From Flavobacterium sp. J372 (GTDB taxonomy: Bacteria > Bacteroidota > Bacteroidia > Flavobacteriales > Flavobacteriaceae): a stretch of 64,000 nt of DNA. The stretch spans positions 682,001 to 746,000 of the forward strand of contig NZ_JAJOMZ010000004.1 in NCBI RefSeq assembly GCF_024699965.1, in the 5' to 3' direction. The notes under the pieces were generated by a model that did no database searches, had not been told where the DNA came from, and saw only the letters and a program-made list of their open reading frames with translations. Every line of letters begins with the position of its first letter. The first letter of the stretch is position 1. Both the position numbers and the translations under genes were made by a program. Below, one piece after another: positions 15,401 through 23,700 of this stretch.

Positions 15401-18126
15401 GTAGTATTAACCCAGTTAGATACACCGTCGGGAGACTGCTGCCAGCGTGGTGTTCCTGTAACACCGGTTGCAGAAAGTACAGTTGAATTACCCGCACAAA
15501 TAGTACTGCTTGATGATACTGAACCTATTACTGCCGGTGAACTTACGGTTACTGTAGTAACTGCTGATGTAGATGTTGATGAGCATCCTACGGCTGTAAC
15601 AATAGCCCTATAGTATCTTGTTTGGGTAAGCACACCTGTGGTGTAAACGTCATTGGTAGCCCCAGGTATATCTGTAAAGCTGTTATTGTCAGAAGATACC
15701 TGCCATTGTATTGTGCCTGTTGCGCCTGTAAGCCTTACAGTTGTTGATGTACCTGTACAAATACTTTTGTTTGCAGATACTGTTCCTGCTACAGGTCCCG
15801 GGTTTACAATAACCTGTATAGGGTCTGAATTTGGGTTTGAACATGCAACTCCTGTTACGATAGTCCTGTAATACGTTGTTGATGTAAGTACGGGTGTTGT
15901 ATAGGTTTCTGTTGTAGCACCGCTTCCGCCGGTAACATTTACCCATGTTGTACCGTTTGTAGATTGCTGCCACTGTATTGTAGTAGTTGAGCCGGTAACT
16001 GAAACCGTAGTTGATGTACCGGTACAGATAACTTTGCTTGATGCTTCAATAACACCGGCTTCAGCTCCTACGCTAACTTTGAGTATATTAGAATAAACCT
16101 CGCAAGATGCTGTTTTTACACGCATCCTATAATAAGTGGTTTCTGTTAGCGCAGGTGTAGTATAGGCTACTGTAGTTGAACCTGTACCACCGGTAACTGT
16201 GTTCCATCCGCCGATTCCGTCGGTTGACTGCTCCCATAAATAAGTGGGGTTAGTTCCTGTACTTCCTGTATTGCGAAGTGTAACTGTTGTGCCCGAACAT
16301 ATTGCAGTAGTTGTAATGTTGTTGTTAACTCCGGCTGTGCCTCCAATATAAGAGTTTCCGCTGGTTGCCGCTGTGCCTACAGTAAATTTAGCAGCTGTAG
16401 ATGTTTCTCTCACACAGCCAAGGCCATTATTATCAATTACCACATAATAATATGTAATTCCTGCTGCATTTACAGGCGGTACATAGTAATAATTGGTAGC
16501 GCCAGGTATAAGTGTTCCGCCTGTGTTGCTGGCAGTCGTATTAGAGTACCATTGGTAGGTAAGGTTTAAACCATTGGCAATAACTTCCACATAAGGCCCG
16601 GTTACATTCAAACATGCAGTGTTATCTATAGGCTGTACTGCAATTATAGTATTTAGATAAGCTTCATTACTTAATACAGAGCCTGCCGCATTGGTAACTT
16701 CACATGTGTAGAAGGCAACATCAGAAGCTGATACGTTTGTAATGTTGAGTGTGGCTGTTGTGGCGCCGCTTATATTGCCCCCATTTACAAGCGATACCCC
16801 ATTTTTCTTCCATTGGTAGGTAAGGTTTATCCCTGTTGCATTTACAGTAAATGAAGTGCTTGTGCCTGTTCCCGTACAAGCTACTACTGATGTTGGTTGA
16901 GTATTTATTTTTGGTGATGGGATAAGCATTGAATTTGCATTGTAGGCAATAAATGCAGGATCGCTAATACCGCTCGGCATGATTTTAAAGCCGGCAATAC
17001 TTTCCATGTTTTCAGCTGTGATTCCAAAATCAGAAAGTTTATAACCTACAAGCCTTATTGGGCGGGTGGTGTTGGTGTTACTTATACCTGCTGAATTGGT
17101 AAGAGTGGCAACATCATAAGTAGAGTTGAAAGTAATATTGAAAAGGTCAAGTTTGTAAGTACCGATTGCCGGTATGTTTTGCATGGTAACCGATACCGGG
17201 CGGCCCACGATATTACCATTACTATCTACAAAACAATATATGTCATTGTCGCCTGACGTTGGTTCTGCAACCTGAGATACCACAAGGTCAGGTTCACCAT
17301 CATTTATGCGGCTTTCAGCAATATCACTAACTACAAACTCAAAAATAGAGCTGGTGCTCATATTTGTCATACCTGTTCCAATACCAAGGCCTTTAATACC
17401 GTCAATAAGAACATCTTTTGCTTTACGGCCCGCAACTTCAGGTGCTGTGGCTATCGCGCTGCTTGCACTGCCATCCATTTTTGATGCCATTGCGAAATAG
17501 TTTGATGCACCTGAACTTGACGGAGTTGTACCTGATATACTGTTTACAGGTAACGCTTTAAAATCCGCAGCCGTATAACTTATGCCTTTTGCTGAAAGCA
17601 CTGCGTCGGCCACGCCTGTAGAATACGTAATACCTCCATATTCAAGCGCTGTAAGGCTGTGTTGCCTGTCAGGCTGGTTTGCAAGTACAGTTGTAGTGTT
17701 GTTACTGGTCCAGTAGCCCTGCCAGTCTGTATAAAGCCTGGAAACCTTTGCATTGTTAACCACGGTATTACTGGGTGCATGGTAAGTAAGTGATGCAACC
17801 GGATAGTTTACACTATTCCTCCTGAGGTTTAAGGTTAAACTTGTAGTGGTTGCCGGCGCTGTAACAGTAAATGATGGTACAGCTACAAGAATCTGTGTAT
17901 TAGTTCTACTGATGAGGGTTGCATCAGTTCCGCTATTGTTGAACCTTACGGTATAGTTGGTAAGGCCCGTTCCGGTAATTGTTATAACCGTGCGGAATGT
18001 AACACTGGTGTTAGGAGTAACAACAGTTGTGCCCGGGCTTTGAGCAAATATGCCTATGCTCATAAGCAGCATTAGCACAATAGTCAGGTCAATACGGTGT
18101 GTAGCAGAAAGTAAAATTTTCTTCAT
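12499..18126 (-). CDS. giant T9SS surface protein with eight tandem Ig-like repeats
   Basis: About 1,875 residues; start taken at 18126 (MKKILLSATH), with signal peptide ending at FAQ. Order: IPT/TIG-like domain (about 30-120); a ~250-residue domain unlike anything I recognise; two or three diverged Ig-like/PKD-type domains (~400-590); eight Ig-like repeats of ~89 residues (~590-1300; each with an 'I-C-S/T-G' start, 'IQWQQS-DG', 'TYYRA-V'); then a ~465-residue C-terminal module beginning KRNSSQLYRQDYTLWSSPV and ending in a T9SS type A sorting domain (VKVFDIRGRLL ... SKKVIF). Exported to the cell surface by T9SS; adhesin role inferred. The C-terminal module is shared with three other giant proteins at 29.8-42.2 kb. 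Own terminator. Confidence 0.85.
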   Translation of the reverse strand: MKKILLSATHRIDLTIVLMLLMSIGIFAQSPGTTVVTPNTSVTFRTVITITGTGLTNYTVRFNNSGTDATLISRTNTQILVAVPSFTVTAPATTTSLTLNLRRNSVNYPVASLTYHAPSNTVVNNAKVSRLYTDWQGYWTSNNTTTVLANQPDRQHSLTALEYGGITYSTGVADAVLSAKGISYTAADFKALPVNSISGTTPSSSGASNYFAMASKMDGSASSAIATAPEVAGRKAKDVLIDGIKGLGIGTGMTNMSTSSIFEFVVSDIAESRINDGEPDLVVSQVAEPTSGDNDIYCFVDSNGNIVGRPVSVTMQNIPAIGTYKLDLFNITFNSTYDVATLTNSAGISNTNTTRPIRLVGYKLSDFGITAENMESIAGFKIMPSGISDPAFIAYNANSMLIPSPKINTQPTSVVACTGTGTSTSFTVNATGINLTYQWKKNGVSLVNGGNISGATTATLNITNVSASDVAFYTCEVTNAAGSVLSNEAYLNTIIAVQPIDNTACLNVTGPYVEVIANGLNLTYQWYSNTTASNTGGTLIPGATNYYYVPPVNAAGITYYYVVIDNNGLGCVRETSTAAKFTVGTAATSGNSYIGGTAGVNNNITTTAICSGTTVTLRNTGSTGTNPTYLWEQSTDGIGGWNTVTGGTGSTTVAYTTPALTETTYYRMRVKTASCEVYSNILKVSVGAEAGVIEASSKVICTGTSTTVSVTGSTTTIQWQQSTNGTTWVNVTGGSGATTETYTTPVLTSTTYYRTIVTGVACSNPNSDPIQVIVNPGPVAGTVSANKSICTGTSTTVRLTGATGTIQWQVSSDNNSFTDIPGATNDVYTTGVLTQTRYYRAIVTAVGCSSTSTSAVTTVTVSSPAVIGSVSSSSTICAGNSTVLSATGVTGTPRWQQSPDGVSNWVNTTSGTGGSTLSYTTPALTSTSYYRLRATNGGCVEYSQTITVTVTPISAGTAGSNQSVCTGGTATVTVSGTTGSIQWQQSADGSTGWANVTGGSGATTASYTTPALSSQTYYRALVTNGSCSVTSGVITVSISTPTAGTASGTTTICSGSTANLSLSGNTGSIQWQQSANGTTGWATVTGGSGATTANYTTAALTSTTYYRAQLTNGSCTAESNVITVTVTNISAGTAGSNQAICSGNTATVSVSGTVGNIQWQQSADGLTNWTSVTGGSGATTASYTTGALTATTYYRAQVTNGACSVTSGVITVSVSSVTTGTASGSTSLCPGVTTTLSLSGHSGNIQWQQSSDGLTNWVNVTGGTGATSASYTTAAMNSTTYYRAQVTSGSCASASNVVTVSRNNNFIWNGSVSSDWHNPANWSCNAIPTLVDNAIIPQQTNQPIVSQNIMAYAKTLDIQAGAILTINIMRNITVQDGIAVASTGNMIVNNRANLVQITENSSNNTGNINVKRNSSQLYRQDYTLWSSPVTGQKLFQFSPLTLPDRFYTYRDSARLYMKVPNLSAQSTTTFTKGVAYLIRMPNGNSTPGYNAGTTAITLNQQFTGVPNNGIIHIPVVHEWTPQSPVAISNYGYNGVGNPYPSTINIHSFIDANSAPNNDVLETGTLYFWRKKNNNNNTSYTAINKAGYVENGAEGGNVGAGFIEGDEANWVINPGQGFIVQTKVGANHIEFNNTMRRAVNNSQFFRNTQQPVVLSRIWLNLTSSTGVYAQTLVGYSNATTDGFDFGYDSPLFTDGVAAIYTKGAGKDLSIQAKGVFADADVVPLHYRINTAGQYTISLHKKDGLFADGQNVYLRDNQTNTVQDLNAGSYTFTAGEGVTENRFDVIYVTDGVLGTTNPQLNDKAIVAFKDNGILKVSTEGHDLDNVKVFDIRGRLLTEKKAINSSSTALEGFTAQEQMLILQVRTKDGAIVSKKVIF
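14222..16350 (-). repeat. eight ~267-bp coding repeats (Ig-like array)
   Basis: DNA behind residues ~592-1303 of the giant protein. The last four units alternate: units 5 and 7 start AGTAGSNQ, units 6 and 8 start with TASG-type sequence, and 5/7 and 6/8 are the closest pairs. This fits duplication of a two-unit block. Confidence 0.8.
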
Positions 18127-18745
18127 AGGGGGCAAATTGATTTTAATTGCTGTCTTACAAATTAGATGTTAAAGAGCTTAAATTTTTGCCGCAAAGTAAG
18201 AGTATTTTATTCAAACAATTATCATGGCAAAATACATTTTAAGATAGATTTGACATAGACATTAAATTCTTTAAGTAGCCAAAAATGCACTATTTACAAG
18301 GTATTTGTAAGCTTGTTGAATATTGTGCAACAGTATTTTCAAGATTTATAACAAAAGTTTGAAATTTTATTAAATCGATTAAATGCAAAAATCATCGTTA
18401 AAATGTACTGTTGCTCCAGAATATCTTTTTAAATAACTTCATTTTAAGGCATTACAAGCAATAAGGTGTATTTTAACTTCTTGTTAAATGTCATGATTAT
18501 AGGTCGTGAAAATCTAAGCAATATTTAAAAACGAAGCAGCCCTGGTGGGGGCTGCTCCTGATTTAGTAATAATTCGTTGGATAAATATTACTGATGCTAT
18601 TTAAGTATATGTATATACTATCAAACTCAATCTGAAGACAAAACAATGGTAAAATTTTCAAAATTTCATCTCTGATATTTTAATTTCGACGTCTGCAGTA
18701 ATTTTGACGATGAAATGCAAAATAATACCAAATATGCAATCAGTT
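18127..18745. other. AT-rich gene-free stretch between divergent genes
   Basis: About 620 bp with no credible gene. It must hold the promoter of the giant minus-strand gene. A 7-bp perfect hairpin lies at 18536-18555 (GCAGCCC / GGGCTGC); read on the minus strand it is followed by TTCGTTTTT, like a terminator, although no gene is visible on its upstream side (18556-18780). The rest shows nothing I can assign. Confidence 0.45.
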
Positions 18746-18774
18746 TTGATTGTCAGCAATTTGCAGTATTTTTG
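18746..18774 (+). promoter_or_regulatory. dusB promoter
   Basis: TTG (18746-18748), 18 bases, TATTTTTG (18767-18774). The start codon at 18788 is only 13 bp further, giving a 5' leader of a few bases. Confidence 0.75.
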
Positions 18775-18787
18775 CGGCAAATTATTT

Positions 18788-19784
18788 ATGATGGTGAAGA
18801 TTGGCAATATAGAGCTACCTGATTTTCCGCTGCTGCTCGCCCCAATGGAAGATGTAAGCGACCCCCCCTTTCCGCAGGTTGTGCAAAACGCATGGTGCAG
18901 ACCTTATGTTCAGTGAGTTTATATCAAGCGAAGGCCTTATACGCGATGCGATAAAAAGCCGCCAGAAGCTCGATATTTTTGATTATGAGAGGCCTGTGGG
19001 CATACAGATCTTTGGCGGAGATGAAGAGGCTATGGCCATGAGCGCCCGTATTGTGGAAACTGTAAACCCCGATCTTCTAGACATCAACTTTGGCTGCCCG
19101 GTAAAAAAAGTGGTATGCAAAGGCGCCGGTGCAGGCGTGCTTAAAGATATTGACCTTATGGTGCGCCTTACCAAAGCAGTGGTAAACAGTACAAACCTCC
19201 CGGTAACGGTAAAGACCCGCCTGGGCTGGGATGAAGATTCCATAAATATTGATGAAGTTGCCGAAAGGCTGCAGGATGTAGGCATAAAAGCACTTACAAT
19301 ACATGGCCGCACACGTGCACAGATGTACAAAGGCGAAGCCGACTGGTCCAACATTGCCCGGGTAAAGAACAACCCGCGCATACATATACCAATTTTCGGG
19401 AATGGCGATATAGACAGTCCTGAGAAGGCGCTTGACTATAAAAACAGGTACGGGCTTGACGGTATTATGATAGGCCGTGCTGCCATAGGTTACCCATGGA
19501 TATTTAATGAGATTAAGCACTTTTTTGAAACAGGCCAACATTTGCCTGCCCCAACTATTGAAGACAGGGTAGAGGCAGCCCGCAACCACCTTAAATGGTC
19601 TATTGAATGGAAAGGTGAGCGTGTGGGTGTTTTTGAAACCCGCCGCCATTACACAAATTATTTTAAAGGAATCCCTAATTTTAAAGAATACCGCCAGCGC
19701 ATGGTAACGCATGATGCCGCCGATGATGTATATGCGGTAATGGACGAGGTATTAGAAAAATTTGCAGATTACAAACACGCATAA
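18788..19784 (+). CDS. dusB: tRNA-dihydrouridine synthase B, apparent one-base frameshift
   Basis: FMN enzyme that reduces uridine in the tRNA D-loop with NADPH. The N-terminus (MVKIGNIELPDFPLLLAPMEDVSDPPF) and the rest (CKTHGADLMFSEFISSEGL onward) are in different frames. Taking the C-run at 18862-18868 as six rather than seven bases restores DPPFRRLCKTHG and a ~331-residue protein; the span is 3n+1. Catalytic features: DINFGCPVKKV with the proton-donor Cys, TVKTRLGWD, HGRTRAQMY, and GNGDI and GRAAIG for FMN phosphate binding. Start ATG at 18788 or 18791. Convergent with the secreted-protein gene ending at 19808, sharing one terminator. Confidence 0.93.
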
Positions 19785-19809
19785 AAAAACCGGCAGCTGC
19801 CGGTTTTTT
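19784..19809. terminator. bidirectional terminator between dusB and the 368-residue gene
   Basis: A 26-bp near-perfect palindrome (AAAAAACCGGCAG / CTGCCGGTTTTTT) overlaps the dusB stop codon and serves both convergent genes. Confidence 0.85.
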
Positions 19810-20488
19810 ATTCTGTGATGCCGAAAGGCGTACCTGTAATAGTTTTAGTAAACCAATTATTTTCTGACGGAACAGAACCTCCGGGAAAAGATGCGCCGAA
19901 AGCATAGCCACGGGTTGTGGTTTGTACCAGCACCATACCATTTACCGCCATGATGCGTAAAGGAGTTCCCGTTAGCGGCTGGGTATGCCACATGGTTTCA
20001 GAAGAAGAACTGCCACCCGCGTATGCCGGTGCAAAAACGTAAGCATTTGTTGTTGTAAGCACACCTATATACCCGTTTGCTGAGACAATATCTATCACTT
20101 CGCCTGATAACGTTTTTGTTGCCCACATATTCTGAGAAGATGTGCTGCCGCCCATGTATGATGGCCCGTAAGCATATGCTGTAGATGATGTAACAATACC
20201 TATAACGCCGTTTGTGCCTGTTATTTTTAATGGGGTGCCGGTTAAGGCTTTACTTTTCCAACTATTTTGTGAAGAGGAATTTCCGCCTGAGTATGCCGGC
20301 CCAAATACATAAGCATGCGTAGATGTAAGTGCACCAACAGAATATTTACTACCAATAATTGCTAGCGGATTCCCGGAAATAGTTTGTGATTTCCAGCCAG
20401 CTTCCGATGATGTACTGCCACCTGTATGTGAAGGTGCAAATACATGTACACCTGTGCTGGTAAGTATTGCTGCAGAGCCGTTATCAAG
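19808..20488 (-). repeat. five ~135-bp coding repeats
   Basis: DNA for the five ~45-residue repeats of the secreted protein; the units are diverged at protein level but aligned by Y-x-GG-S-x-S and W positions. Confidence 0.7.
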
Positions 20489-20914
20489 TGAAACTGATTT
20501 TGGGCTTGATTCTGGAGCAATACTTCCCGCAATCATGGCATATGGTACCGAAAGTAGCTGCGAAGTTCCTACAGTTGTATAATCTGTGCCATTATTAATG
20601 TCAATTTCAACCTTTATAAATTTTGAATTCTGCCCCCAGTTAATTTGAGAAAAAGTACCGGTAACCGCTACACCCTGGCCGATTGTAAGGGTATACAGTC
20701 CCATACTATTTGTTGTAGGGTTGTGGGTTTCGGTATACACAGCCGTTCCCATAGCGCTGTTATCAAGTATGCTCAGCCTTACATTTACAGGTGCTGATGC
20801 AACGGCTGTACCATTGCTGTTAAGTGCTACAGCCTGATAGCTGAAACCTTGCGGTATCTGTGCAAAAAGTGTTGTTGCAAAAACTAGTGCAAAATATAGG
20901 TATATCTTTTTCAT
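19808..20914 (-). CDS. secreted protein with five ~45-residue repeats
   Basis: 368 residues; signal peptide ends at FAQ. Residues ~20-130 form a domain common in Bacteroidota exported proteins (PQGFSYQAVALNSNG near the start, LLSVPYAMIAG at the end). Residues ~140-368 are five tandem repeats of about 45 residues with the core T-x-x-x-A-Y-V-F-x-P-x-Y-x-GG-S-S-S-x-x-x-W and L-x-G-T-P-L. The pattern suggests a beta-propeller or solenoid. There is no T9SS sorting domain. It starts one base after the stop of the T9SS gene upstream (20916), so they form an operon and may act together. Function unknown. Confidence 0.75.
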   Translation of the reverse strand: MKKIYLYFALVFATTLFAQIPQGFSYQAVALNSNGTAVASAPVNVRLSILDNSAMGTAVYTETHNPTTNSMGLYTLTIGQGVAVTGTFSQINWGQNSKFIKVEIDINNGTDYTTVGTSQLLSVPYAMIAGSIAPESSPKSVSLDNGSAAILTSTGVHVFAPSHTGGSTSSEAGWKSQTISGNPLAIIGSKYSVGALTSTHAYVFGPAYSGGNSSSQNSWKSKALTGTPLKITGTNGVIGIVTSSTAYAYGPSYMGGSTSSQNMWATKTLSGEVIDIVSANGYIGVLTTTNAYVFAPAYAGGSSSSETMWHTQPLTGTPLRIMAVNGMVLVQTTTRGYAFGASFPGGSVPSENNWFTKTITGTPFGITE

Positions 20915-20915
20915 G

Positions 20916-21359
20916 TTAATTTTTTACAATTTTTATTGATTTTATTTTAGTGTCAGGAAAAGTGAGAATGTAAATTCCTGCCGGCAGTGTTGTGATGTTT
21001 ACAGTGTTTGATGTTACATGAAATTGTGCCTTTGCACCCTTAAGGTCATAAAGCTCTGCTTTGCTCAAATCTACGCTTTCCGGCAGCTCAATTGTTACAA
21101 AGTCTTTTGTGGGATTTGGATAGTACTTTACATCACCCGAAACAATATAATCATTCGTGCCCAGCGTACTGAAAAGTATTTGTGATGCTATCGCCACAGT
21201 TCCGGCCGATGTATGATTTGGGTTTTGAGGGATTACATAAATTTCACCAACCACATATGCATGCCCTGCAGGGGATAGCGCCGACGCATTAAGCCCTCCT
21301 GCATTTTGTGCAAAGACGCCTGATGTTGCAATAAGAAATAAAAAGATGATTTTCTTCAT
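20916..21359 (-). CDS. small T9SS type A sorting-domain protein
   Basis: 147 residues; signal peptide ends at FAQ (about residue 18). The mature N-terminal ~55 residues are short and unrecognised; the last ~75 form a T9SS type A sorting domain (VKYYPNPTKDFVTIELPE ... GIYILTF ... IKIVKN). First gene of a two-gene operon with the repeat protein at 19808-20914, one base apart. It may act as a surface anchor or partner for that protein. Confidence 0.8.
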   Translation of the reverse strand: MKKIIFLFLIATSGVFAQNAGGLNASALSPAGHAYVVGEIYVIPQNPNHTSAGTVAIASQILFSTLGTNDYIVSGDVKYYPNPTKDFVTIELPESVDLSKAELYDLKGAKAQFHVTSNTVNITTLPAGIYILTFPDTKIKSIKIVKN

Positions 21360-21386
21360 AAAGGATAAAGCATGATGTTATCAATA

Positions 21387-22808
21387 TTAAACAGTGGTTT
21401 TCTTCCAGCGCCCGCGCCTGAATAAAATTACAGCAGCTATTGTCATTAATGTTTCTGCTGCTGGTATCGCTATAAAAACACCTGTTGGCCCAAAATTATA
21501 GTATTTTGCGAGAAGGTAGGCCAGTGGTATCTGGAACGTCCAGAACCCAAAGAAATTAACCCACGTAGGTGTGCGTGTGTCTCCTGCGCCGTTAAAGGCG
21601 TTCAGTAGCACCATGCCGATTCCGTAAAAAATATAGCCTGCGCTCAATATGCGTATCGCCTCAACGGCAATGTCATGAACATCTGCATTATTAGTGAAGA
21701 ACCACATCATTGGGTCGGCCGCCAGCAGGCATATAACCATAATGCTGCCCATGTATATCACATTGAATTTTGCTGTTACAAATACCGAACGCTCTGCGCG
21801 CTCTGTCATTTTTGCGCCGAGATGCTGCCCAACAAGTGTAGCTGCCGCGCCGCTAAGCCCCCACGCGGGTAACATAAAAAACATCATAATCCGTATGGCG
21901 CTCTGGTAGCCGGCCGAACCTTCATCACCACCTGTGGTTGCTACAAGTTCCGCAAGGAAAATCCAGCTGCACGATGCAATAACAAACTGCATTATACCCG
22001 GGGCTGCAACTTTGATTATTGCTTTAATCTGGTCAAAGTCGGGCACAAAATATGAGGCTGCAACCTTTAAAATACCTTTGCCTTTGAATAAGTTGTACAG
22101 CTGATAAATAACGCCTGTGCTGCGGCCTAATGCGGTTGCTATGGCTGCCCCCGTAAGGCCAAATGCCGGTATAGGGCCCCAGCCTAAAATTAGCAGCGGG
22201 CACAGTATTATATTAAAAATATTGGCAATCCAGAGGCTGCGCATGGCAATAGCAGCATTGCCCGCCCCGCGGAAAACACCATTGAACAGGAACAGCATCA
22301 TAATGACAAAGCTGCTGCCCATTTGTATCTTCATAAAAGTTTGCCCATATTCTGCAGATGCTTCAGATGAGCCCATTAGCAGCAAAATGTCTTTCGCGAA
22401 TATTATCCCCAAGATTGCAATAGGTATGTTGATTATCAGCGCTATCACTATAGCCTGCATACCGGCGCGTGAGGCGGCATCAGGGTCTTTTTCGCCAACG
22501 CGGCGGGCCACTACTGCTGTGGCAGCCATACTCATACCAATGGCTACGGAATAAATGATTGAAAGCACAGACTCGGTTAACCCAACTGTCTGTACGGCAA
22601 AGCTGCTGTTTTTAAGATGGCCTACAAAATACAGGTCAACCAAAGCGAATACGGACTCCATCATCATCTCGAGCATCATCGGGATGGCCAGCAGCAATAC
22701 TGCACGCCTGATAGAGATCGTTGTAAAATCTATATTTTCGCCCTTTAATGATTGCTTCAGCAGGTTAGTAAAGCGTGAAAATCTGTCTGTTTTATGTGTA
22801 ATTGTCAT
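21387..22808 (-). CDS. MATE family efflux transporter
   Basis: Inner-membrane multidrug/toxic compound exporter that uses a Na+ or H+ gradient. About 473 residues with twelve hydrophobic helices, and duplicated MATE halves (ISIRRAVLLLAIPMMLEMMM at the start; AAPGIMQFVIASCSW at the second half). I chose the ATG at 22808 (MTITHKTDRF); the one at 22832 adds eight residues. Substrate not predictable. Follows the HTH/DUF2975 pair on the same strand. Confidence 0.92.
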   Translation of the reverse strand: MTITHKTDRFSRFTNLLKQSLKGENIDFTTISIRRAVLLLAIPMMLEMMMESVFALVDLYFVGHLKNSSFAVQTVGLTESVLSIIYSVAIGMSMAATAVVARRVGEKDPDAASRAGMQAIVIALIINIPIAILGIIFAKDILLLMGSSEASAEYGQTFMKIQMGSSFVIMMLFLFNGVFRGAGNAAIAMRSLWIANIFNIILCPLLILGWGPIPAFGLTGAAIATALGRSTGVIYQLYNLFKGKGILKVAASYFVPDFDQIKAIIKVAAPGIMQFVIASCSWIFLAELVATTGGDEGSAGYQSAIRIMMFFMLPAWGLSGAAATLVGQHLGAKMTERAERSVFVTAKFNVIYMGSIMVICLLAADPMMWFFTNNADVHDIAVEAIRILSAGYIFYGIGMVLLNAFNGAGDTRTPTWVNFFGFWTFQIPLAYLLAKYYNFGPTGVFIAIPAAETLMTIAAVILFRRGRWKKTTV

Positions 22809-22880
22809 TGGTGTTGGTGCAGCATTAATCAATGCAAATATATATGAAAGTCTATATGCCTAAACAATTCATAAAATTTA

Positions 22881-23084
22881 TTAGCTGACAAATTCCATTA
22901 TGTCACCCGGCTGGCATTCAAGCGCTTCGCAAATGGCTTCGAGTGTTGAGAATCGAATGGCTTTTGCCTTACCGGTTTTCAGGATTGAGAGGTTTGCTGT
23001 TGTAATGCCTACTTTTTCAGCAAGTTCATTGCTGCGCATTTTCCGTTTTGCAAGCATTACGTCAAGGTTTATTATTATTGGCAT
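22881..23084 (-). CDS. XRE/YozG-like helix-turn-helix regulator
   Basis: 67 residues, essentially one Cro/C1-type HTH domain (SNELAEKVGITTANLSILK; then LEAICEALECQPGDIMEF). Partner of the DUF2975 membrane protein just upstream (4-bp gap), a pairing seen widely in Firmicutes and Bacteroidota, where the regulator probably controls its own operon. Confidence 0.9.
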   Translation of the reverse strand: MPIIINLDVMLAKRKMRSNELAEKVGITTANLSILKTGKAKAIRFSTLEAICEALECQPGDIMEFVS

Positions 23085-23088
23085 AGTG

Positions 23089-23585
23089 CTAAACAGTTAA
23101 GTCATTCTCTTCTTTCAGGCTTTTTGCAGTAAGGAAAACTTCACTTAGCACAATAAGGAATAGCCCAACCATCGGTGTAAACAGAGAATCAAAACCAAGT
23201 GAAATAGAAAAGCTGCTTTCAAAAATAGAAGTATATAAAAACTCAGGCACCACATATATCGCAAATCCTATCAATACTGCTTTACCGGCCTGGTCAAGAT
23301 TCCTGATGACCTCGTTTGCAAACAGTCTCTTTTAGAAAATGCAGTTAGTACATCTTTAAATAAGTAAAGCGCGTATGCGTAAAATGCTACAGCCAGAATA
23401 TTACAAGCAAGCAGAATGTAATCTTCTATTGCAAAGTCAGTAACTATATTGTCATTTACTTTAAAGGGGATTTTATCAGGCATAAATATCGCCATAAAAA
23501 AAAACGGAATTGCAAAGGCTACAAACGCGCCGGTACAAAGAAGCAGTACTGTAGTAAGATTTTTGAGTAGCGGTAATTTTTGCAT
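23089..23585 (-). CDS. DUF2975 membrane protein, apparent frameshift
   Basis: About 165 residues with four hydrophobic segments. The first ~90 residues (MQKLPLLKNL ... LFKDVLTAFSKR) and the last ~75 (ANEVIRNLDQAGKAVLIGFA, then MVGLFLIVLSEVFLTAKSL) are in different frames. They join near 23326-23330 if one base is missing (sequence around KR-x-LF). The span is 3n+2. Function unknown; always found with a small YozG-like HTH regulator, as here. Upstream, TATATTTG on the minus strand is a good -7 element. Confidence 0.75.
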
Positions 23586-23700
23586 AATGAATTGATTTAG
23601 ATTTTAGCAAATATAATAATTATTGATAAACGGTATGCTATTATTAGAAAACGATATTATTTTATTGTTTCAATGATTGTCATGTTGATTAATTTTAAGC

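Noticed and set aside
14222..16350. Regularly spaced repeats considered as a CRISPR array
   Set aside because: The repeats are ~267 bp, lie in one long open frame, and code for Ig-like domains; no short repeat-spacer pattern and no cas genes exist in the window.
18788..19784. Programmed +1 frameshift in dusB at the C7 run
   Set aside because: Eight other genes have the same kind of break, mostly at mononucleotide runs, with no common slippery motif or stimulatory structure; sequence error is simpler.
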